Assembly: GCF_001182785.1 (NCBI RefSeq)
Contig: NZ_CP012101.1
Coordinates: forward strand, 273,580-337,579
DNA from: Bacillus thuringiensis
Lineage (GTDB): Bacteria; Bacillota; Bacilli; Bacillales; Bacillaceae_G
Reading direction: 5' to 3'
Length of the DNA stretch: 64,000 nt
This document shows positions 25,687 through 34,453 of the stretch, piece after piece (the stretch's first letter is position 1; every line of letters begins with the position of its first letter). The notes beneath the pieces were generated by a model. That model had not been told where the DNA came from. It did no database searches and worked only from the letters and a program-made list of their open reading frames with translations. A program made the translations under genes and the position numbers.

Positions 25687-25734
25687 AACTGCACCTCCAA
25701 TTGTTAGACTGTGTCTAACAATTGGGGTGCAGTT
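25687..25734 (-). promoter_or_regulatory. Terminal hairpin covering the orfA ribosome site (IS3 copy 1)
   Basis: 25687-25709 and 25713-25734 are inverted repeats with one bulged base and a 3-nt loop. In the transposase sense the downstream arm contains GGAGGTG, the Shine-Dalgarno sequence of orfA (ATG25681). Transcripts entering from outside would fold and hide it. Copy 2 (44379-44425) has the same design with different arm sequence. Confidence 0.75.
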
Positions 25735-25818
25735 CACAATAAAGTCCTATACATACATATATCATTGTATGAGATAAATCTTAACGAATTATTTCGTAAA
25801 AAAACCAGTTACGGGATC

Positions 25819-26199
25819 TCAATGATTATTAGGTTTATTATTATCGCGATGGAAGGTTATATTTTTTTTGCAGATACATTTTTTTGTCCAGTAGCATTCT
25901 TTCTCAAAGCGAATACATTTTGTAACACATTTACGCTGTCTCACGCGAACACGCTTTGTAACAAACGTACATTTTTTTTCGCGAATGCGTTTTGTTACAA
26001 ATGTCCATTTCTTTATACGAGTACATTTTGATACAAACGTCCATTTCTTTACATGATTACATTTGGTTTTCGGGCATCTACAGCTTTCTTTTGAGGAACA
26101 ATCTTCATCGCAATCAAATTGACAGGGATCCTGATGTAAAAAATCTTCCATTCCTGCACTTTTTAGTTCCTCAACTGCTTTTTGAATATCACGTTGCAT
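25819..26199 (-). CDS. Cys/Lys/Arg-rich tandem-repeat protein, possible spore-coat component
   Basis: 126 aa from ATG26199 (GAGGGGAAA ribosome site). An acidic Cys-bearing N-terminal segment (SAGMEDFLHQDPCQFDCDED) is followed by repeats of about 12 aa, KKWTFVSKCTRI, KKWTFVTKRIRE, KKCTFVTKRVRV, and a Cys-rich end. ~13 Cys and very basic. Such composition recalls cross-linked spore-coat/exosporium proteins (CotG-like in style, not in sequence). No signal peptide. I do not recognise the family and the spore role is inference from composition and neighbourhood. Confidence 0.6.
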   Translation of the reverse strand: MQRDIQKAVEELKSAGMEDFLHQDPCQFDCDEDCSSKESCRCPKTKCNHVKKWTFVSKCTRIKKWTFVTKRIREKKCTFVTKRVRVRQRKCVTKCIRFEKECYWTKKCICKKNITFHRDNNKPNNH

Positions 26200-27056
26200 A
26201 GAAATTTCCCCTCTTTCTATTTAGGATTTACATAACTATGATGTGAGAATAAGGCACTAAAAGTTTAGGACAGGAGTTTATATGTGAAAAAATGAATAAA
26301 ATTTATGTCATGAAAAGAGAACAGAAATTTAAACGTGTGATGTAGCAAAATAATAATTTTGAGAGAGATTTTTTCCATATGAATCTTTTGCTCATTAATT
26401 GAAGTGAACTCCGGAAACAGTCGGTTTTCAAGTAATTGTACAAAAAAAGACACCCAAAGGTGCCTTCCTCCGACTTGAAGACCCTAATTTTTAAGCCTGT
26501 TTTGAATGTGTTCTTTTATTGTATATTTAGAGGATATTAAGGGATTTGATGCGAAATTAAGGAAATTAAAGAAATGAAAGTAAATCTTAATAAATCGATT
26601 AAGGTGAACATGGTATTTCTTTTTCACTATCTATATAAAAGCCAAAAGTATGATTTTTTTGGGATTAATATTATATGAAGTTTCATCCTCATACAACGAA
26701 TCAACAATTACATCTAAAAACAAGAAAAAGACACCCACTTGATTGTCTTTTTCTGATTTAAATTACTTTTATTTAGCCCTATTTTAAACTTAAATAAAGC
26801 TTGTTTATTCTTACTCTCTATATAAGGAACAAGGTTGTATTTGCCAAAAATTTTTTCGGCTGGTTTTTAACTTTCGCTAAGCCGAATAGGGGCAAGTTGC
26901 TTGAATTGGATTAGCAATTGTACCAGCCGAATTGCTTTTTCTGTTCAAAGTACAATTCCTTTTTCATATAGTCAATGCTATGTGGAGTTTCGCCTTTACA
27001 TGATGAGCCAGCACTTACACCCAAAAACAGGGGGAAGGATAATTTCAAGGTTTAAT
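26200..27056. other. Intergenic stretch with terminator-like hairpins, no supported gene
   Basis: Short ORFs here lack ribosome sites. Hairpins: 26443-26465 (GACACC/GGTGCC) and 26724-26753. Composition is AT-rich and similar to decayed plasmid DNA. Confidence 0.4.
26724..26753. terminator. Terminator
   Basis: GAAAAAGACA (26724-26733) pairs perfectly with TGTCTTTTTC (26744-26753). Confidence 0.65.
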
Positions 27057-27272
27057 TTAGTATTTATTTTTTTGAGTAGATTTTCTCCAATCATGAAAAG
27101 ATGTTGGAAATCCAGAAATCCGATTTTGTTTTGCAACAATTGTTTTTTTATTCGAGTTTTTTTCTTCAAGAGATGTCAGCTTTAATTGTAATTTTTCTAA
27201 CTGTTCTTTCAATTCTTGGTGTTCTATCTTCAAATCTGTAAGTAAACGTAGCATCATATCTGAATTATTCAT
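27057..27272 (-). CDS. Small coiled-coil protein, 71 aa
   Basis: From ATG27272 (AGGAGGC ribosome site). Residues ~5-38 form a heptad-rich helix (MMLRLLTDLKIEHQELKEQL, EKLQLKLTSLEEK), then a basic tail ending in GFPTSFHDWRKSTQK. The same architecture occurs at 58166-58375 directly upstream of a tyrosine recombinase gene, and a tail remnant at 2218-2337. Here no recombinase follows; IS6 insertion and deletion probably removed it. I infer an accessory protein of a mobile element. Confidence 0.6.
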   Translation of the reverse strand: MNNSDMMLRLLTDLKIEHQELKEQLEKLQLKLTSLEEKNSNKKTIVAKQNRISGFPTSFHDWRKSTQKNKY

Positions 27273-27422
27273 AAATAGCCTCCTCGTTATCACAGCATAA
27301 AATAGAATATGTAAATCACACATTTACTGTGACAAAAGCCTCCTCTTTGTATATGAATGTCTTATTTATTATGTGGGATTAATATAAAGTATTTTATCGG
27401 CAGCAAAAAAAAGCAAAATTTT

Positions 27423-28232
27423 GGTTCTGCTGCAAAGTTTAAAAAAAGTATACATAGGTCGATACATTAGGGATAGAATTTAAGCCATCATCATTAACTG
27501 TTGTAATTCCTGGTATGCCGAAAAGGCGAAGTCTTGTGAAAAACTTCGCCTTCGTTTGTAAAGGGCATGAATGGTTTCGATTCCTTTGATTGTACGTGAA
27601 GCATGGCGGAGGTTTTGAAATCCTGCGGATTTGACAAAACGTCGCTTGATATGTCTATGATCTTGTTCGATGAGATTATTGAAATGCTTAACAGTACAAT
27701 GTTTCGTATGCACATAAAAACCATTATTTTTCAGTTTTTTGAGCGCACAAAGTAGAGCTGGAGCCTTGTCTGTTGTGAGAACTGTTGGTTCTCCAAAAGC
27801 TTTCACTAACCTTTTCATAAACATATAAGCGGCTTGATGTTCCCTTGTTTTACGAAGTTGAATATCCAAGGTGTATCCTTTTCGATCAATCGCACGATAA
27901 AGATAACACCACTCTCCTTTGACTTTGATGTAGGTTTCATCTAAATGCCATGCGAAATGTGCTGATTTATTTTTCTTCTTCCAAATTTGATAGATCAAAT
28001 TGCCATATTCATGCACCCAACGCATAATGGTTGTAGGATGAACCGATATTCCACGTTCTCTCAAAAGTTCAGATACATCTCGATAACTTAAAGAAAAACG
28101 ACAGTAGTAGCCGACGGCTACCAAAATAATATCTTTCTTGAACTGTTTTCCTTTAAAATATCTCATGCATCATGCTCCTCGAATCATTTTTCTTACATTT
28201 TAATTTCGTTTAGAAAACTTTGCAACAGAACC
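27423..28232 (-). mobile_element. IS6-family element (copy 1), 810 bp
   Basis: Ends GGTTCTGCTGCAAAGTTT (27423-27440) and AAACTTTGCAACAGAACC (28215-28232) are inverted repeats. It interrupts a Tn3 transposase gene. No 8-bp target duplication: the flanks differ, so adjacent DNA has been deleted or rearranged, as IS6 elements often do. A second copy of the same IS lies at 54812-55621. Confidence 0.9.
27480..28166 (-). CDS. IS6-family DDE transposase
   Basis: 228 aa, intact. RYFKGKQFKKDIILVAVGYY start, HTH near SYRDVSELLRERGISVHPTT, DDE residues Asp76 (HLDETYIKVKG), Asp133 (LTTDKAPAL) and Glu167 (FNNLIEQDHRHIKRR). Forms cointegrates by copy-in transposition. About 90% like the protein at 54869-55555. 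Confidence 0.94.
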   Translation of the reverse strand: MRYFKGKQFKKDIILVAVGYYCRFSLSYRDVSELLRERGISVHPTTIMRWVHEYGNLIYQIWKKKNKSAHFAWHLDETYIKVKGEWCYLYRAIDRKGYTLDIQLRKTREHQAAYMFMKRLVKAFGEPTVLTTDKAPALLCALKKLKNNGFYVHTKHCTVKHFNNLIEQDHRHIKRRFVKSAGFQNLRHASRTIKGIETIHALYKRRRSFSQDFAFSAYQELQQLMMMA

Positions 28233-28974
28233 CTTGTCCGTTTTCTAATGGTAATGCGAGCTTTTGAATAAATTGAATGCGGTCTAATATTTTATGAAAA
28301 ATTTTAAGTGAAACCGTTCCAGGTGGTTTTCTTAACCAGGATAAATTCGTAATATGTTTGTCGGCAGACTTTGTTAATAGCTGGTCTAATTGTAAAAGTT
28401 GTTGTGGAGATAACGCTTTTGTTAACTTTTTAAACGTTTGCCTTTCTGCACGTTCACATACTGCCCAAACTAAATGTTCTATGGCATACATGGCAGGAAG
28501 AAGGATTTTTCTTTTTCGCATTTCTTGTATTAAAAGATCAACCAAAATTAGGCCTTTCTCGGTGCCCATAGCAGTTGGAAGAAGCCAATTTGCTAATTCT
28601 CGATATTCTCGTAAGGTAAAAGAACGGAATCCAAAATGTTTTCGAATTTTGCTGATGTGTTCTCTCCTTGTTGTATCGCGAATTTTCGCATAATTATGTA
28701 TAGCTGCAGGCACGATTCCTAATCTTTTTGCAAGTAACGAAACAAGAAAATCGGGTATTTTTTCTCCAGAAGCGAATGGTCGACCAGGAAATCGTAAATA
28801 GGCCAATTGAACCGCAAAACCTAATTGATTCGTTGCGCCACGTTGCTGACGGATGATTTGTATATCTTCTTCAGATAATGTGTAGTATCGTATCCGCTCT
28901 CGTTCACTCATCTGTTCTGATAATTCATAAAAGTATTCTCGTTGTGCTTGAGTAAGAACCTCTCTCGTCGCCAT
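28233..28974 (-). pseudogene. Tn3-family transposase TnpA, N-terminal ~245 residues only
   Basis: Begins MATREVLTQAQREYFYELSE (DUF4158-type N-terminal domain of Tn3 transposases: REHISKIRKHFGFRSFTLRE, WLLPTAMGTEKGLILVDLLI). It is cut by the IS6 element at 28232; the catalytic DDE half is not found on the other side. Located 12 bases downstream of the resolvase gene in the same direction, the usual tnpR-tnpA order. Confidence 0.9.
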
Positions 28975-28986
28975 CTGAATTTCCTC

Positions 28987-29538
28987 CTATTTCTGTAAAT
29001 AACGATACACTGTTGTACGAGAAATCTTTAATATTTGCGCAATATCTTTAATGGGGGTTTTCTTAGACACGAGTGTTTGTATCATTTGTTGTTCTTTTTC
29101 TCCTAATTTTTCAGGTCTTCCACCAAAACGTCCCCGAGCCCTTGCAGCAATTCGTCCCGCTTCTGTCCGTTCACGAATGAGGTTTCTTTCAAATTCTGCA
29201 AAAGAAGCAAATAAGTGAAACATTAATTGTCCTGTAGCGCTAGAGCGATCCATCGTGATATTTTCTTGTACACTATAGAAACTAACGCCCTGTTCATTTA
29301 ATTCATTTACAATTTGGATAAGATGATGCATCGTTCTCCCTAAACGATCAAGTCGCCAGACTACAAGAGAATCACCAGGTCTCACATATTGAAGAGCTTT
29401 TTCAAGGCCGGGCCTTTTTCCAGCGATGCCACTCAACTTATCTTCAAATATTTCATCACATCCATACGCCTTTAAAGCATCTATTTGTAAATCCAAATTT
29501 TGAACTACAGTTGATACACGAACATAACCAATTTTCAA
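28987..29538 (-). CDS. tnpR: Tn3-family resolvase
   Basis: 183 aa, intact. MKIGYVRVSTVVQNLDLQID with nucleophile Ser9, the SLVVWRLDRLGRT helix, the long E helix with FASFAEFERNLIRERTEAGR, then GRPEKL and a C-terminal HTH (PIKDIAQILKISRTTVYRYL). Resolves cointegrates at a res site expected just upstream of its start. Its transposase partner is destroyed, so it is an orphan, though it could act on other res sites. Confidence 0.94.
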   Translation of the reverse strand: MKIGYVRVSTVVQNLDLQIDALKAYGCDEIFEDKLSGIAGKRPGLEKALQYVRPGDSLVVWRLDRLGRTMHHLIQIVNELNEQGVSFYSVQENITMDRSSATGQLMFHLFASFAEFERNLIRERTEAGRIAARARGRFGGRPEKLGEKEQQMIQTLVSKKTPIKDIAQILKISRTTVYRYLQK

Positions 29539-29539
29539 T

Positions 29540-29640
29540 TTGTAGTCTCTCCCTGTTTAATAATTTAATTTTAGATGGATATCTGAACATACATAATTGT
29601 ACACTGTTTATGGACACAGGTAAAATGCCCATAATTCGGG
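29540..29640. promoter_or_regulatory. Candidate res site and promoter of the resolvase
   Basis: Upstream of the resolvase start are partly symmetrical motifs TGAACATACATAATTGTACA and TGTTTATGGACAC, consistent with resolvase-binding subsites. Boundaries are not certain, and no Tn3 terminal repeat was recognised beyond it. Confidence 0.35.
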
Positions 29641-29929
29641 TTTCCCTAGAAAAAGTAAAATAAGTCCAATACATGTTCGGATTTATTTTCTACAATTTCT
29701 TTCAATGACGAATAATTAGATATCTACAACACTCTATTTCGTATCCCTCTCTTTTTTCGAGGAATGGGAAGAAACATCCAAGTGTGAATTTTGTTCATAT
29801 AAAAGTGAATGCATCTTTCCTCACCCTTAAAAACAACAAAAAAATTGCTCTACAGAAATCTGAGGCTTTAATAAGTACATGCAATACATAAAGAGAAGGT
29901 TTAAAAGATTAATACCCTTACTAAAAATA

Positions 29930-30052
29930 ATGGACTTATTTGTAGAAACATTGTTACAGGAATACATAGGGGCATTACGAATATATAAAAAGGCACCTGG
30001 CATATACTTGTTAGGTGTCTTAAGAATAAGGACTATATAAGGAGTGAAAAAG
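29930..30052 (+). promoter_or_regulatory. Conserved cry upstream/leader region (locus 1)
   Basis: GGCATTACGAATATATAA and GCATATACTTGTTAGGTGTC are shared with the region upstream of the cry at 54666 and in part with that at 59871. A hairpin GGCACCT/AGGTGTC (29992-29998, 30013-30019) lies in the leader. cry genes are usually driven by sigma-E/sigma-K; the exact -35/-10 cannot be fixed. Upstream 29640-29930 shows no gene. Confidence 0.45.
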
Positions 30053-32119
30053 ATGAACTCTTATCAAAATACAAATGAATATGAAATATTGGATGCCTCA
30101 CAAAAAAATTCTACTATGTCTAATCGTTATCCAAGGTGCCCACTAGCAAATAATCCACAAGTTCCTTTACAAAATACAAGTTATAAAGATTGGCTTAATA
30201 TGTGTCAAACTATTACTCCACTTTGTACTCCTGTAGAGACTGATAGTGATTATGTCGCTGCCTTTATAGGGGTACTTGGCTCTATATTCGGCGCTATGCC
30301 TGGTCCAGGAGCAGCTGTAGGATTATTTTTAAGTAGTTTTTCAACAATAATACCTATTCTTTGGCCAAATGACACAACACCGATATGGAAAGAGTTCACA
30401 AAACAAGGATTGCAACTTTTCAGACCGGAATTAGGCAGAGATGCAATAGAAATTATAGGGAATGACGTACAGGCAGAGTACAATGCGCTAAAAACCATGA
30501 TGCAGGACTTTGAAACTAAGTTTGCAACTTGGGATCTCAATAGAACTCGAGCTAATGCAATAGCTGTCACAACTGAATTTAACTCTGTTAAAAATCAAAT
30601 TATCCGACTTCAAGAGCGATTCTTAATAGCTGCCGAAAATAGACCCGCTTTTCTAAATCTCTATGCACAAACTGCTAATATTGATTTGATTTTATACCAA
30701 AGAGGGGCCGCAAATGGAGATAAATGGTTAGAAGATATAAATAACAGATCTATATCTCCGTTTAGTTCAAAAGACTATTATCAAGATTTAAAATTGAAAA
30801 TAAAAAATTATACTAATTATTGTGCAGAAACATATAGAAACAGTTTAAATATCCTCAAAAATAAATCCGATATCCAATGGTCTATATATAATGGATATCG
30901 TAGAGTGGCGACTTTAGGTGCATTAGATTTAGTTGCATTATTTCCAAATTACGATATATGTATCTATCCAATACAAACACAAACAGAACTTACTAGAAAA
31001 GTTTATATGCCATCATTCTATTCAGAAAGACTTCCAAAAGGTAACATAGAAACATGGGAAAACTCACTTACACATCCCCCATCATTATTTACCTGGTTAA
31101 AAAAATTAGATCCTTATACAAAAAGTGAAAGATTCAATCCAGCTTTAGAGGTAGCTTCATTGTGTGGTCTTCATGCTGCACTTAGTTATACCCCACAAAA
31201 TGGACCTGAATTTGCTGGTCCATTTCAAGGGATTCTTGGTACAAAAACAACACCACTAATAAGCTTTGATAATCAGTTTGTTTATAAATTATTTCTGACA
31301 CAATATCGTCATCCAAATGATTGTTATTCAATATCCGGAATACCTAAGATAACCTTTTATATAAGTGACTATTATGGTAACTCGCGACCAAATAAAGAAT
31401 ATTCTTCAAATATACAATTAAGTTCTGTTATAACATCATATATGAATGGTCCACAAAATGCATCAACATCAAATAATATTTCTATTAAACAAACAAAACA
31501 TATACTATCTGATATTAAAATGATATACACTCAAATTGGAGGAATATACCCATCGCATGATTTTGGATATTCATTTGCTTGGACACATACTAGTGTAGAT
31601 CCTGATAATCTAATTGTTCCAAATAGAATTACACAAATTCCTGCTGTTAAAGCTTACTCTTTGACTTCACCAGCTAGAGTAATTGCAGGTCCTGGTCATA
31701 CAGGAGGAGATTTAGTTGCTCTTCTAAACAATAATCTTGAAGCCGGTAGAATGCAAATCCAATGTAAAACAGGTAGCTTTACTGGAGCTTCCAGACGTTA
31801 TGGTTTACGCATGCGATATGCTGCAAATAGTCAATTTACAGTGAATTTATCATATGTATTAAGTGGTACTACTTACGGTACATCATTTATTACAGAAAGT
31901 ACATTTTCAAGACTTAATAATATAATACCAACAGATTTAAAATACGAGGAGTTTAAATATAAAGAGTATTCTCAAATTATTACAATGACTTTACCTGCAA
32001 ATACAATAATAACTATATCTATTCAACAAGCAGTTGCGTCCTCAAATTATCAATTAATTATTGACAGAATCGAATTTTATCCAATGGATCAAGATGTAGT
32101 AGCTTGTACAGTGAACTAA
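30053..32119 (+). CDS. cry: Three-domain Cry toxin, short form (locus 1)
   Basis: 688 aa. Start ATG30053 (MNSYQNTNEYEILDA, AAGGAG 8 bases upstream) fits related Cry N-termini. Domain I, the pore-forming helical bundle, is ~60-290, with the central helix NLYAQTANIDLILYQRGA. Conserved block ALDLVALFPNYD lies at ~290-301. Domain II is ~300-500. Domain III contains ITQIPAVKA, GPGHTGGDLV and the closing DRIEFYPM. The protoxin C-terminal half is absent and encoded separately at 32233. The in-frame TAA at 32119 is followed by 15 sense codons (SLEKSQTAVNDL) resembling the normal ending, so this stop looks premature. In style it fits the Cry4/10/19/39 group, often active on Diptera, but activity cannot be read here. 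Confidence 0.93.
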   Translation: MNSYQNTNEYEILDASQKNSTMSNRYPRCPLANNPQVPLQNTSYKDWLNMCQTITPLCTPVETDSDYVAAFIGVLGSIFGAMPGPGAAVGLFLSSFSTIIPILWPNDTTPIWKEFTKQGLQLFRPELGRDAIEIIGNDVQAEYNALKTMMQDFETKFATWDLNRTRANAIAVTTEFNSVKNQIIRLQERFLIAAENRPAFLNLYAQTANIDLILYQRGAANGDKWLEDINNRSISPFSSKDYYQDLKLKIKNYTNYCAETYRNSLNILKNKSDIQWSIYNGYRRVATLGALDLVALFPNYDICIYPIQTQTELTRKVYMPSFYSERLPKGNIETWENSLTHPPSLFTWLKKLDPYTKSERFNPALEVASLCGLHAALSYTPQNGPEFAGPFQGILGTKTTPLISFDNQFVYKLFLTQYRHPNDCYSISGIPKITFYISDYYGNSRPNKEYSSNIQLSSVITSYMNGPQNASTSNNISIKQTKHILSDIKMIYTQIGGIYPSHDFGYSFAWTHTSVDPDNLIVPNRITQIPAVKAYSLTSPARVIAGPGHTGGDLVALLNNNLEAGRMQIQCKTGSFTGASRRYGLRMRYAANSQFTVNLSYVLSGTTYGTSFITESTFSRLNNIIPTDLKYEEFKYKEYSQIITMTLPANTIITISIQQAVASSNYQLIIDRIEFYPMDQDVVACTVN

Positions 32120-32232
32120 AGTTTAGAAAAATCACAGACAGCAGTGAATGATTTATGTATCGAGTAGCACAAAGTATTTACTAAAGTAGATGGTATAGCT
32201 GTTCAAAAAAAGCGAAAAAGGTTGTGAATCTT

Positions 32233-33921
32233 ATGTTTACAAGTGGGGCGAAAAACATGTTGAAAATAGAAACGACAGATCATGAAATAGATCAGGCGGC
32301 AATTTCTATAGAATGTATGTCAGATGAACAACATTCACAAGAGAAAATGATGTTATGGGATGAAGTAAAACATGCAAAATACCTTAGTCAATCTCGTAAT
32401 CTACTTCAAAATGGAGAATTTGGAGACTTTTCTGGAAATGATTGGACATTCGGTAATGATATTATCATCGGATCCAATAATTCTATTTTTAAAGGAAACT
32501 TTCTTCAGATGCGTGGAGCAAGAGACATATATGGAACTCTATTCCCAACCTATATCTATCAAAAAATAGATGAATCCAAATTAAAACCCTATACACGGTA
32601 TCGAGTAAGAGGGTTTGTGGGGAGTAGTAAAGATCTGAAATTAGTGGTAACACGTTACGGGAAAGAAATTGATGCCATTATGGATGTTCCCAATGATTTG
32701 GCCTATATGCAGCCTACCTCTTCATGTGGAGATTATCGCTGCGAATCATCGTCCCAGTATGTGAGCCAAGGGTATCCTATACCAGTAACAGATGGATATG
32801 CTTCTGATAGGTATGCATGCCAGCCCGATCGAGGTAAAAAGCATATGAAGTGTCACAATCGTCATCCATTTGATTTTCATATTGACACAGGCGAATTAGA
32901 TACAAATACAAACGTAGGTATTGATGTCTTATTTAAAATTTCTAATCCAGATGGATACGCTACATTAGGGAATCTAGAAGTAATTGAAGAAGGCCCATTA
33001 ACAGGTGAAGCGTTGGCACATGTGAAACATAAGGAAAAGAAATGGAATCAGCACATGGAGAAAAAACGCTTTGAAACACAACAAGCCTATGACCCAGCAA
33101 AACAGGCAGTAGATGGATTATTTACAAGTACACAAGAGTTACACTATCATATTACTTTAGATTATATTAAGAATGCCGATCAGTTGGTACAGTCGATTCC
33201 CTATGTAAACCATGCTGTGTTACCGGATGCTCCAGGTATGAACTATGATGTATATCAAGGGTTAAACGCGCGTATCATGCAAGCACGCTATTTATATGAT
33301 GCACGGAATGTCATAACAAATGGTGACTTTACACAGGGGTTAACGGGATGGCACGCAACAGGGAAGGCAACGGTACAACAGATGAATGGATCTTCTGTAT
33401 TAGTTCTATCAAATTGGAGTGCGGGGGCATCTCAAAACTTGCATGTCCAAGACCATCATGGATATGTGTTACGTGTGCTTGCCAAAAAAGAAGGACCTGG
33501 AAAAGGGTATGTAACGATGATGGATTGTAATGGCAATCAGGAAACACTGAAGTTCACTTCTTGTGAAGAAGGATATATGACAAAAACAGCAGAGGTATTC
33601 CCAGAAAGTGATCGTGTACGAATAGAGATGGGAGAAACCGAAGGTACGTTTTATATAGATAGCATCGAGTTGATTTGTATGAAAGGCTATACTAGCAATA
33701 ATAACCCGCACACGGGTAATATGTATGAGCAAAGTTATAATGGAAATTATAATCAGAATACGAGCGATGTGTATCACCAAGAATATACAAACAACTATAA
33801 CCAAGACACTAGTAATATGTATAATCAAAATTATATTCACAATGATGACCTGCATTCCGGTTGTACGTGTAACCAAGGTCATAACTCTGGCTGTACATGT
33901 AATCAAGGATATAACCGTTAA
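32233..33921 (+). CDS. Cry C-terminal-half protein (ORF2-type crystallisation protein, locus 1)
   Basis: 562 aa from ATG32233 (AAAAAGG upstream; GTG32224 is an alternative). Homologous to the C-terminal half of full-length Cry protoxins: AISIECMSDE, LWDEVKHAKYLSQSRNLLQN, FDFHIDTGELDTNTNVGIDV, two Cry-type carbohydrate-binding-like modules (NLLQNGEF and VITNGDFTQGLTGWHATGKA), and YIDSIELICM. It ends in a Tyr/Asn/Gln-rich tail with NQNT repeats and a doubled GCTCNQG motif. In split Cry operons (e.g. cry19, cry39) this product assists crystal formation. It lies 113 bases after the toxin stop in the same operon. Paralog: 50930-52600. Confidence 0.92.
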   Translation: MFTSGAKNMLKIETTDHEIDQAAISIECMSDEQHSQEKMMLWDEVKHAKYLSQSRNLLQNGEFGDFSGNDWTFGNDIIIGSNNSIFKGNFLQMRGARDIYGTLFPTYIYQKIDESKLKPYTRYRVRGFVGSSKDLKLVVTRYGKEIDAIMDVPNDLAYMQPTSSCGDYRCESSSQYVSQGYPIPVTDGYASDRYACQPDRGKKHMKCHNRHPFDFHIDTGELDTNTNVGIDVLFKISNPDGYATLGNLEVIEEGPLTGEALAHVKHKEKKWNQHMEKKRFETQQAYDPAKQAVDGLFTSTQELHYHITLDYIKNADQLVQSIPYVNHAVLPDAPGMNYDVYQGLNARIMQARYLYDARNVITNGDFTQGLTGWHATGKATVQQMNGSSVLVLSNWSAGASQNLHVQDHHGYVLRVLAKKEGPGKGYVTMMDCNGNQETLKFTSCEEGYMTKTAEVFPESDRVRIEMGETEGTFYIDSIELICMKGYTSNNNPHTGNMYEQSYNGNYNQNTSDVYHQEYTNNYNQDTSNMYNQNYIHNDDLHSGCTCNQGHNSGCTCNQGYNR

Positions 33922-34024
33922 CGATTCTAAAGAAAAATCAACATCATTGCGAAAAATAAAAACTTACTCACAAAATCTATTGCATATCATGACATAAGCT
34001 TTACAAATAACTGACATATTCTAG

Positions 34025-34067
34025 AAAAGGATCTCCTTCATTCTAAAATAAGGAGATCCTTTTCTTT
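34025..34067 (+). terminator. Strong cry operon terminator (locus 1)
   Basis: AAAAGGATCTCCTT (34025-34038) and AAGGAGATCCTTTT (34050-34063) form a perfect 14-bp stem, then CTTTTCC. cry terminators are known to stabilise mRNA. Confidence 0.88.
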
Positions 34068-34088
34068 TCCCCGAATGTTCATTAATCT

Positions 34089-34304
34089 TTGATTAATAAA
34101 CAAACTCCTTTACAGAACGCTTTAGACTGATTGGATTTGAATGTTGTTGAACCAATGATGAATCTTGAATAGAAATTCGGTATTCAAATTTTTGACGAGG
34201 TATCTGTTCGTACGATTCAAATTCTGATTGATTATATAAGTGAAAATACAAATCAAATAAAACAAGAGACCCGTTCTAATATAGAACGGGTCTCTTGTTC
34301 CTGA
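34089..34304 (+). pseudogene. Acyl carrier protein-like remnant
   Basis: One frame reads QNALD, stop, LDLNVVEPMMNLE, stop, KFGIQIFDEVSVRTIQILID YISEN. With the two stops ignored this matches the second half of acyl carrier proteins (DSLDIVELVMxLExEFGIxI, then a helix ending DYI). The Ser codon that would carry phosphopantetheine is the first stop. The same remnant, better preserved, lies downstream of the second split cry locus (50597-50745). No intact ACP is present. Confidence 0.55.
34262..34300. terminator. Very strong bidirectional hairpin
   Basis: ACAAGAGACCCGTTCT (34262-34277) pairs perfectly with AGAACGGGTCTCTTGT (34283-34298). Equivalent hairpin at 50524-50563 in the second locus. 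Confidence 0.85.
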
Positions 34305-34453
34305 ATGGATGACTAGTAAAGCAACCATTTTACACATATAAATCGTATATATGTAAGTATACCACAATTTTTGGTATATAGAACCAAAAATTGATGATAG
34401 AGAGCATAATTATGGAAAAATAAACCTATTTTTAAAATTCCAAGAAAGTATCG

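Larger units (their letters stand above)
24331..25734 (-). mobile_element. IS3-family element, IS150-like (copy 1)
   Basis: Ends: left TGACCCCTAAAAGTTAGACA at 24331, and right (minus strand) TGCACCCCAATTGTTAGACA near 25731. Contains orfA (broken) and orfB (intact) in the usual overlapping order. The orfA-side end is a 45-48 bp hairpin (separate entry). No 3-4 bp target duplication is evident. Confidence 0.85.

Noticed and set aside
26265..26453. 62-codon minus ORF
   Set aside because: Phe/Ile-rich, no ribosome site, and overlaps a hairpin.
27415..28240. Simple IS6 insertion with an 8-bp target duplication
   Set aside because: Left (AAAATTTT) and right (CTTGTCCG) flanks differ, and the transposase it interrupts does not continue on the other side.
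33329..33997. Several ORFs opposite or out of frame with the Cry C-terminal-half gene (also at 50902-51507 and 62983-63588)
   Set aside because: They are shadows. Their identity between the two distant arms was used only as evidence that the DNA is identical.
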